Of a stretch of 7,272 bases of DNA, positions 1 through 6,900 are shown in pieces. A model generated the notes under the pieces. That model did not search any database, was not told the DNA's origin, and saw only the letters and a list, made by a program, of their open reading frames with translations. Numbering within the stretch: position 1 is the first letter of the stretch; each line of letters begins with the position of its first letter. Location: assembly GCA_002690445.1 (NCBI GenBank), contig NZER01000191.1, forward strand, positions 1-7,272. The letters run 5' to 3'. The translations under genes were made by a program, and so were the position numbers. The DNA comes from Candidatus Pacearchaeota archaeon. GTDB taxonomy: Archaea; Nanoarchaeota; Nanoarchaeia; Pacearchaeales; GW2011-AR1.

Positions 1-1177
1 TATCCTGATCGTTCCAATCATTAAAGGTAGGCATCGTGGGTGACTCGGCTAAGTCACGCTTTCTCCACGAAGCTAATCCACTGTCATGCGTACTGTTCGG
101 CCCTAATGTTCCTCTTTTATTAGATAATTCAATAAGACTTGACCACGTAGTGCGTCCAACTACTCTCTCCGTAATACTTTCGTCCACCTTAAACATTGAG
201 TCACTATCAGGAGAAAATGTAATCCACTCCCGACCATCCCAAAACTGCCACTCCATAGCAGTGTAGTTACTCTCATGGATCGTAGTACCACTCTGTCGAA
301 AGGTATATTCAATTCCATCGAACTTAGAATTCGATCCGATATAGAGAGCATCGTGATCAGTACCAGAATTCCATGCTAATGACGTACTAGAATTAAGCAA
401 GGCTCGTGGCGTGGGAAACCATTGGTCTCCATCTTGTAGCCCCGAAGTATAATCTACCCAATATGTAGAAGGATATGATTTAGGATTAGCGAGATTATTC
501 GCATCTTGTGAAGTCGTACCACCTCCTGAGACAGCAAAATTATTGTAATAAAAGAGCATTAAATCTTGCTGGGCATCTTCTGATGCTATCTCAGTAATTG
601 CCTCCAACACAGTTTTAGTACCACGATAATCATAATTACTGGTATTAGAACTGTTTCTATCGATACCATAATTACCTTTCTCTGCATATCTTTTAGTTAT
701 TTTCTCAAGATAATTACCGGGATCTTGTAACATTCTAGGCACAAGAGACCGCTCTATATCACCACCAGACTCAGGTCGCTCTGCCTCGTTCTCTAATAAC
801 TGTGCGATTAACCAGTTACGAGTCTTTGCTGTATAAGAACCGTCAGACCCCTGTCCCTCAACTACCTTTTCTGATAAATCCCCCAAAAAATCTCTACAGG
901 TAAGAAGTATCTTTCCACCTTCAAAATGTGGATCAATGTTTAATATACGTCCAAGAAAAGTAACAACACCGAAATTGTCCAAAAGACGGACACGTTGCAT
1001 TACGAAATAACGCCGCTCTTTTGCCCCTAAGGGATTAGTAATACATACCTGAGCGATTCGACTGCGGTTGCCCAGACTATCGACCATAGTCCAGTAATGC
1101 ATGCCTGCATCCGTCGTCCACGCCTCAGTTGTCGTGGAATCCATCTCATGTTTGGTTGAATATTGAAAACGTGCCAT
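1..1177 (-). CDS. Tail hub-like structural protein with C-terminal beta-sandwich module (3' end beyond window)
   Basis: This frame stays open for 392 codons from the ATG at 1177 to the left edge with no stop, so the C-terminus is missing. It starts MARFQYSTKHEMD, three bases after the TAA of the gene before it; no clear Shine-Dalgarno precedes it, so translational coupling is likely. Residues 57-104 (YFVMQRVRLLDNFG, then VVTFLGRILNIDP, then GGKILLTCRDFLGDL) show the alternating strand pattern of phage tail hub proteins of the T4 gp27 / late control D type: a vector-like strand, an F-x-G-x-I strand, then a strand ending C-[RK]-D-x-L-x-x-L. Residues 186-210 (TKTVLEAITEIASEDAQQD) resemble a second hub subdomain. 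Residues 276-322 (DALYIGSNSKFDGIEYTF and MEWQFWDGREWITFS) match a W-x-[FY]-W-[ND]-G-x-x-W beta-sandwich pattern that I associate with phage structural proteins. The hub role is inferred from pattern and from position after the tape measure and distal tail-like genes. A tail fibre or baseplate protein is the alternative. Confidence -1.
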   Translation of the reverse strand, partial: MARFQYSTKHEMDSTTTEAWTTDAGMHYWTMVDSLGNRSRIAQVCITNPLGAKERRYFVMQRVRLLDNFGVVTFLGRILNIDPHFEGGKILLTCRDFLGDLSEKVVEGQGSDGSYTAKTRNWLIAQLLENEAERPESGGDIERSLVPRMLQDPGNYLEKITKRYAEKGNYGIDRNSSNTSNYDYRGTKTVLEAITEIASEDAQQDLMLFYYNNFAVSGGGTTSQDANNLANPKSYPSTYWVDYTSGLQDGDQWFPTPRALLNSSTSLAWNSGTDHDALYIGSNSKFDGIEYTFRQSGTTIHESNYTAMEWQFWDGREWITFSPDSDSMFKVDESITERVVGRTTWSSLIELSNKRGTLGPNSTHDSGLASWRKRDLAESPTMPTFNDWNDQD

Positions 1178-1180
1178 AAG

Positions 1181-2821
1181 TTAAATACCGGGAAGCCAGC
1201 TCCAGAATCCACCATCTTCCTTCTCTATTCCTGCTGAAGTCGAGGTGTTTCTGAATGTAGTTTCATTTTTAAAAACAGTGAAATCAAAAGTAAATTTCCA
1301 TATATCAGGACTCCCTGCATCGAGAGTGAAATTAAGATTGGTGATAACTCCTCGATACCGTCGCCGTCCTCTATAGGTAAACTGATAATCAAACACTTCA
1401 TTTACATGATTGAGTTCTGTCCCGAAGTCAGAACGTAGTAAGCTGCCTCCTCGAATATCATCACTGGGTTCGTCACCGAATCTCCACATGTCCAGAGCTT
1501 TTATTTGATAACTATGTTGACTTGGATTATCTATACCATGAATCGAGTTTGGAGTAATAGCAAAAGTATCTCCCGCATCTCCGAAATCATTATCGGTATA
1601 CATAGGACCGATAGTCAGTGCTACAAATCTATTAGGATTACTCATCGATTGTTCTGAACCAGAAGTTGCAGTAGCCGGACTAGCAATCGCGCCCCACTGC
1701 CCTCTAGCGATATCCATAAGCTGTTGTTTACGTATTGGTCGCTCACCTGTAGCTTGTGTAGATTGTCGCTCGCTAGAAGTAGTGTCGCGATTATTTAAAG
1801 CGTTGGTATTATCATTATCATTTACCCATCCCTGAACAGTAATTGTTTCTCGCATCGCACCAATATCAATAGCTAAAGCTGATAACTGTGCTGCGTCTTG
1901 GTAAAACTGACTACCGTCCACCGACGTCGCTGGAAGAGTAGTAACAGTACTTACTGTGTCCCATGAATGTGTCAAAGAATCGACATCAAGAACATATTCA
2001 TAAGCATATGTATAGACATTGGTGGTACTTCCACCAGAACTAGACCATATAGATCCTTTTTGATGTGCAGAATCAGGATCATTAGCTCCTTCTTGAATAG
2101 TTCCCGAACTACCAAATGAACTTAAAGAACCAGACTTATCTCCCGGTTTATTAGGATAGATACAATAACTAGCAGCAGTATCATCATCAGGATTACTACC
2201 TTGTAAAACAGCATCGTGAACCGCATCTTGCCAATGATTAGCAAAGGCCCGCACCCCCGTTATCGTATAGTTATACGGACTTGAATCAGCAGTACCTGTT
2301 CCCTGATAACGTAAATCTAAAGTTGCAGTATTCGCGGCATTAAAGAAAGGTCTTGGTAATCCTGTGCTACGAAATCGATTCTTAGTACTCATCTGCTCAG
2401 CCGTTCGAGTAAGACCACTAACTGTTAATGTACCAGTACCAAATCCTCCACCCGAACCTGTTGCAGTATTTGCAGCCTGTAGCACACCGCTATTATTGAA
2501 TACTCTAGGGTCTGCATCGTAAACAAACATCTGTCTAACAGGACCATCAGAAGACTTATAAGACCACCACGGTTCGCCTCCCATTACTTTATAAGCATTT
2601 TCCACTGCATCGGATACGTGGTCACGATAATATGTGTCACCAAGTGTTGTTATACGACCTGTGCTCGCATGTCCCCCATCTTGTGGAGCATACGCACTAG
2701 TTCCAGTCTGTGATGCAGACAACCACGAACTCGGTCCATAAGGAAAATTATGATCCCATGCAGGAGCAAGAAGGATTTTCATAGTAACGGCTTGCTGTGC
2801 AGAATGCGTTGGAGTAGGCAT
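1181..2821 (-). CDS. Putative distal tail / tail-tube-fold protein, long paralog (546 aa)
   Basis: This 546-residue protein starts at an ATG that overlaps the upstream TAA stop by one base (TAATG), with AAGGAG ten bases upstream. The next ATG (residue 14) has no such site, so the first was chosen. Residues 1-300 are rich in Ser, Thr, Gly, Asn and Asp, with no signal peptide or membrane segment, and include Gly/Ser runs (near 121-130 and 230-265) that look like surface loops. The C-terminal half holds the recognisable part: IDIGAMRETITVQGWVND (318-335), RKQQLMDIARGQWGAI (364-379), RFVALTIGPMY (398-408) and YRGVITNLNFTLDAGSPDIW (489-508) followed by KFTFDFTVFKNE. All four recur in order in the 370-residue neighbour. 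The last strand pair, [YF]-x-G-x-I...P-x-x-W...F-x-F-x-V, is like that of tail-tube, distal-tail and baseplate proteins. That the protein is virion structure is well supported by context; the exact role (distal tail ring, tube initiator or baseplate component) is inference. It ends with a short aromatic tail, FWSWLPGI. Confidence -1.
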   Translation of the reverse strand: MPTPTHSAQQAVTMKILLAPAWDHNFPYGPSSWLSASQTGTSAYAPQDGGHASTGRITTLGDTYYRDHVSDAVENAYKVMGGEPWWSYKSSDGPVRQMFVYDADPRVFNNSGVLQAANTATGSGGGFGTGTLTVSGLTRTAEQMSTKNRFRSTGLPRPFFNAANTATLDLRYQGTGTADSSPYNYTITGVRAFANHWQDAVHDAVLQGSNPDDDTAASYCIYPNKPGDKSGSLSSFGSSGTIQEGANDPDSAHQKGSIWSSSGGSTTNVYTYAYEYVLDVDSLTHSWDTVSTVTTLPATSVDGSQFYQDAAQLSALAIDIGAMRETITVQGWVNDNDNTNALNNRDTTSSERQSTQATGERPIRKQQLMDIARGQWGAIASPATATSGSEQSMSNPNRFVALTIGPMYTDNDFGDAGDTFAITPNSIHGIDNPSQHSYQIKALDMWRFGDEPSDDIRGGSLLRSDFGTELNHVNEVFDYQFTYRGRRRYRGVITNLNFTLDAGSPDIWKFTFDFTVFKNETTFRNTSTSAGIEKEDGGFWSWLPGI

Positions 2822-3933
2822 TACTCATCTTCTCCTTCTTGCCCTTTTATAAACTGTGCATCATAAATACCTAGACCAACAGCCCGTTTCTCATTAGCAA
2901 TAACCTGAAAAGTCATATTCCATTGCCAAAAATCAGGACGTCCCGGTGACGCAGAAAAAGAAATAGACTTTATCAAGCCACGATAGATACGATATGCACC
3001 ATCTGGCTCAACATCGCCTTTGTTTCCGATACCATTAGAGGCTGCATCGCCTGCAGTCGATGTGTGGTATCCCTGTCCCATTATGGTCAAGCATGGATAA
3101 GAGCGCGGATTAAATGGTCCTGCATGCCTACCCCCCCATTCCGCTTTAACCCCTTGCTGGAAAGCTCCAAGATCTCCTGCAGTCTCAGAATCTATAGGAG
3201 CAGTATTTCGAATCTTAAGATACTGAGTACGAGCGATGTTCAAAAGTACCTGACGACGAGGATTTGCAGCGGTAACTCCGCCCCGATCTATTAAAACTCC
3301 AGTTAACTTGATCTCCTCTGTCCGCATGCCAACACTAAATCCCAACATATCCAATTGTTCAGGACTTCCCGTATTACCATCCGTACCCCAATCAGTCCCA
3401 AATAGAGGACTAACAGAAGACATATCGTTGTAACCATGACTAATATTCTGACATCTTAGTTGAAAGGCAGTAGTTGTAGGACGTCTATCTACGGTAAATC
3501 CCTCTACATTCAACAATCCTGTAATTGAAGGATCTGCTATACCATAGCCTCCTATCTGTCCGGCGGTCCCTATCGAATCCGGCCCTTCATTGGGACCCGA
3601 TCGATCTTCCCAAGAATTAGGAGATATCTCATCCCATCGAAGAGTAGATCTAGTAGGATTTAACTTTCCAGTATACATAGACTGGGAATCATTCATAACT
3701 AAGAAATTACCGACAAATATCTTCCTTCCCGCTTCATCCGTACCTGCTTTAAATCCTATACGCTTATTGTCTTTGTTCTTCAAAGTTCCAGAACCCAAAT
3801 AAGTATGAGGCAGTCCATAGACCTTGCGTGTGTCATCATCAGTTAAAGCAGTGCCGCCAGTCGTATTGTTGTGCGTCATGATGGAGTCACTAGCGGCTTG
3901 AATGGTGATAGTAGTCTGAGGATCTGTGGTCAT
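2821..3933 (-). CDS. Putative distal tail / tail-tube-fold protein, short paralog (370 aa)
   Basis: This 370-residue protein begins at an ATG three bases after the tape measure TAG. A weak GGTG lies six bases upstream, so coupled translation from the tape measure gene is likely. The N-terminus is Thr/Asp-rich with no signal peptide. Residues 197-216 (LGFSVGMRTEEIKLTGVLID), 226-241 (RRQVLLNIARTQYLKI), 277-290 (RSYPCLTIMGQGYH) and 314-333 (YRIYRGLIKSISFSASPGRP) followed by DFWQWNMTFQVIANE line up with the larger downstream protein, so the two are probably old tandem duplicates. The pattern of an I-x-[LV]-x-G strand, a helix with L-x-x-I-A-R, and a closing strand pair resembles distal tail, tube-initiator and baseplate proteins of tailed viruses, which form rings at the tail tip around the tape measure C-terminus. 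Position directly after the tape measure gene fits. I do not recognise a named family. The acidic C-terminus (EGEDE) overlaps the ribosome binding site of the next gene. Confidence -1.
   Translation of the reverse strand: MTTDPQTTITIQAASDSIMTHNNTTGGTALTDDDTRKVYGLPHTYLGSGTLKNKDNKRIGFKAGTDEAGRKIFVGNFLVMNDSQSMYTGKLNPTRSTLRWDEISPNSWEDRSGPNEGPDSIGTAGQIGGYGIADPSITGLLNVEGFTVDRRPTTTAFQLRCQNISHGYNDMSSVSPLFGTDWGTDGNTGSPEQLDMLGFSVGMRTEEIKLTGVLIDRGGVTAANPRRQVLLNIARTQYLKIRNTAPIDSETAGDLGAFQQGVKAEWGGRHAGPFNPRSYPCLTIMGQGYHTSTAGDAASNGIGNKGDVEPDGAYRIYRGLIKSISFSASPGRPDFWQWNMTFQVIANEKRAVGLGIYDAQFIKGQEGEDE
2832..2837 (-). promoter_or_regulatory. Ribosome binding site (AAGGAG) for the 546-aa protein
   Basis: On the minus strand AAGGAG lies ten bases before the ATG at 2821, inside the last codons of the 370-residue gene. 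It is the only strong Shine-Dalgarno match at a junction in this window. It supports the first ATG as start and suggests that this gene can initiate independently as well as through the TAATG overlap. Confidence -1.
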
Positions 3934-3936
3934 GTG

Positions 3937-6900
3937 CTACACCGAATTAAAAAATGCAGCATCCTCAATCATCTGCATGCGTTCAAGATTAGCTACCACA
4001 TCTCCAACATTGCCCGTTGTATGAACGGTAATATTGGTAGGACGATTAACCATATTAGTACTGCCGCCGCCACCGCCTCTGCTATGGAACTCCATCGAAT
4101 CCAATGCCTGTCCACCCGGTGTACTGGCTCGCCAGTCTGATCCTAGATGAGTAGGAAGTACTGTCTCTCCACCATGCGCAGCAATTAAACGTAATGCTCC
4201 AACAGGGCCGGGAACAACACCTCCTGTTTGATACCAGAATCCACTAGCACCGGGATTATCCCAACCGGGTGTATTCCAACTGGGAGAGACTATTGGTGGA
4301 GGCACAACTGGTAGTGGCGGAGGGGATACTACCCCCGTCCCGCCTTTGTTTGCAGTATTACTGTATCCAGCCGCCGCACCACTACCGCTACTTCTACTGC
4401 CACTTGTACTCGAACCACTAGTAAAATTACCACCACTTTCTGGATCAGCGCCAGCACCGCCTGCAGGTTCAGTATTCTCAACCACGAGCCAATTTGTTCC
4501 GTCCCAAACCTCTTTTGGTGTGCCGGGTGGAGGATTAAATTTTTTATTTTTTACCCATTGGTAAGGCGTGTACGGCTTAATGAAACGCTGATTGCCTCTT
4601 CCATCTTTTTCTGCAATCCACTCAATACCTTGGCTTTTTGCCACTTCATTATTAATTCGGACAAAACCACCTTTAGTCGGATCTGCTGTTAGCCCGGCAG
4701 CGGAGATGGATTGAGCAGGTGGGCCTCCAGTGTCGTCGCCACCGCCATAAAAGGGGTCGCCTCCGCCGCCACCGCCTCCGCCGCCTCCGCCGCCTGCGGG
4801 CGCAGACCCGCCTGCTGAACCGACATCGGCTACTGCATCGTTAATACCAGCCTCTAGATCCGATCCTTCAAAACCACCACCTTGAGTTATCCCTGAAACG
4901 GCACCACCGCCTCCAATCAAAGGTATTGCTAGGTTGGCTAGACTAGAAAGAGGTGTCCATGATTTCGCACTCCAACCAAACGCAATAGGACCTACGTCTA
5001 CGCCTGTCCACTCTGGTAATCCGGGCGCTTTTAACCGCTTTTTTTCCATAAGTTCAAAGTCCAGAGCAGGAATTTCCAGTTTCCAGCCAGCTAACGCTGT
5101 TATGAAGCTGTTCCATACTCCAAGAATATTATTTATTCCATTCTGTAGCGTCTCGCCAAAACCAGTCGTGATTTCGGGAGGTTTTTTTATCTCTACAGTC
5201 TCATCATCCGGCACATCAGGAGCCGTCACACCACTATCACCTCCGGGAAACCAACCCATAATCATGTCTTTGAATCGAAAAATATACCCAACAGAATGAT
5301 CCCACATCCAACCAAGAACGCCCCCACCTCCTTTGCCAAACACACCCTTTAAGTCCGTCTTAGCGTCTTTTAGTGCATTCGTTATAATTGAACCGTCGAT
5401 TTCACCTTCATCTTCTCCGTCTTCGGGAGCATTGGCTTCCTTCGGAAGCTTCCCTCCTAGAAAATCCATAATCCAAGTGCCGAAACGGACAATATATCCA
5501 ACAGAATGGTCCCACATCCAACCAAGAAAGCCTTCGCCAGTGCCACTAAAATTACCTAATAAAGCAGTTTTCTGTTTCTTTAACTCACCAGTTACTAATG
5601 AATCGTCAGGAGTACCTTCCTCTTTCTCTTCCTCGTCACCAAAACCGAACCAGCCTGCTATCGCTGATCCCCAGTTCTTTAGACGACCAATCGACTGTTT
5701 CCATAACCATCCTTTGACGCCGCCACCGGGAGTTTCATTAAATTCGCCCCAAACTAACTTCTTCGCGTCTTCTTTGGCAGTCTCTACTTCTGCCTCTCCT
5801 CCCGCCTCTTCTCCTTCTCCATCGTTCTCACCAAAAAGACCATCCCACCATCCCGATAGTTTGCCCCACGCCCAATCGAAAATAGCCTTCGGACTGAATT
5901 TACCAAAAAATTCACCTATTCTAGCTAAAATACCCGGAGTATCTTGATCAACTTGATCATTTACTCCCCCTGCTTCATCACTCATTCGTTGATATATGCT
6001 TAACGTACTGTCTACCGTATCCGGAACAATACTGTTCGCATACATCTCACTGTAGAAACGTTTTGTTTCGTTTTCTATTTTTTGTCCCTGTTCGTTAGCA
6101 GAATTCTGTACATTCTCAGCATTTGTCCTAGCATTCGAAGTTACGCTCGCATAAAACTCTCCATTAGCCTCTGCGATACTTTTATAGCCATCAAAATCCT
6201 CAGGCAATGGTAAGCCCACGCCTTGTTCGTAGACGTGCCATTTCAGAATTCGCTTATGCGTATCGTCCGCTACCCTTAGTCTCTCGTTAGTGATTGCCTC
6301 TATAGCCTGTGACTCTTCTTCAGCAGCAGCTCTTGTCGTCTCAACAACTTTCTCCATTTCAGCTTGGTCTTTATCAAAGAATTCTTCTTTGACAAATTTA
6401 TATTCCGCATATACAGGAACAAAGTCACCAGCGGTAACATCACCGCCTGTTGCTGCCTTGATAGCAGCGCCCCCTGCCGTACCTATCATGGCAGCGGCTA
6501 TACCGCCGATAATAGCTCCCGGAATTGCACCAACGCCTCCAAAAGCAGCACCGCCTGCCGCTCCTACCGCCATGCCTGCAAGTATTCGACTACCACCCAT
6601 CACAGCAAGACGAGCACCCAATCCTCCAGCCAGTCTTCCAGCCACACGCCCTCCTGCCATTCCAGCCACTCTTCCGCCCGCTCGTCCCATCAATCCTCTA
6701 GCTCCTCCCATTGCGCCTCTTAACATACCGCCTCCGGGAATGAGACCCCCTCCTAGAGCCATCATTCGTCCTCCACCACGAGCCAACATTCCTCCACCAC
6801 GAGCCAACATACCGGGCTGATTAACAATACGAGTACTAACGCCACCGCCACCCATTAGAGCACTTGTTGCCCCACCGCCTGCACTTCCGCCTGCGGATAC

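Larger units (their letters stand above)
5203..5937 (-). repeat. Four degenerate Trp-rich repeats within the tape measure gene
   Basis: Residues 442-686 of the tape measure hold four units. Each has an aromatic core followed by an acidic or Pro-rich linker. The cores are AIFDWAWGKLSGWWDGLFG (about 459-477), KGWLWKQSIGRLKNW (516-530) continuing to GWFGFG, LGWMWDHSVGYIVRF (579-593) and LGWMWDHSVGYIFRF (649-663). Core-to-core spacing is about 55, 63 and 70 residues. The linkers include GENDGEGEEAGGEAE, DEEEKEEGTPDD and PEDGEDEGEIDG. The last two units are nearly identical in their cores, and the first is the most diverged. Repeats are common in tape measure proteins; I do not recognise this Trp-rich unit from a known family. 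Confidence -1.

Noticed and set aside
36..351. Short closed ORFs near the left edge (76 codons plus, 63 codons minus).
   Set aside because: Both lie within the long open hub frame on the minus strand, in other frames, and show no recognisable composition or motif.
1027..1215. A 62-codon minus-strand ORF spanning the junction of the 546-residue and hub genes.
   Set aside because: It is out of frame with both flanking genes and overlaps their ends. It has no ribosome binding site or plausible protein pattern.
4539..4555. An A-rich stretch on the minus strand with another slippery-looking A AAA AAT.
   Set aside because: It encodes a plain Lys/Asn run (VKNKKF) inside a gene, with no sign of a conserved alternative frame.
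5182..5188. A run of seven A on the minus strand in the frame ATA AAA AAA, a possible -1 frameshift site.
   Set aside because: The -1 frame ends after about 18 codons and would truncate the tape measure. No downstream hairpin is evident, and the usual tail frameshift lies in the chaperone genes upstream of the tape measure.
5435..5449. A small hairpin, GCTTCC-TTC-GGAAGC, that could be read as a terminator or regulatory stem.
   Set aside because: It sits in the middle of the tape measure gene, has only six base pairs and no U run on the transcribed strand.
5333..5947. A 204-codon open frame on the plus strand, opposite the tape measure repeats.
   Set aside because: It is the complement of a Gly/Asp/Glu-biased gene and reads as Pro/Ser-rich low complexity with no domain. 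It overlaps fully with a well-supported gene.
5945..5959. A perfect palindrome TGATCAA-C-TTGATCA that could be an operator.
   Set aside because: It lies inside the tape measure coding region and is explained by the repeated Asp-Gln-Val-Asp-Gln codons.
6290..6820. A 176-codon and an overlapping 119-codon open frame on the plus strand.
   Set aside because: Both are antisense to the Gly/Ala-rich tape measure section. The first is almost all Pro/Ala/Ile and the second Ser/Thr/His/Cys, as expected from complementing GGN and GCN codons.
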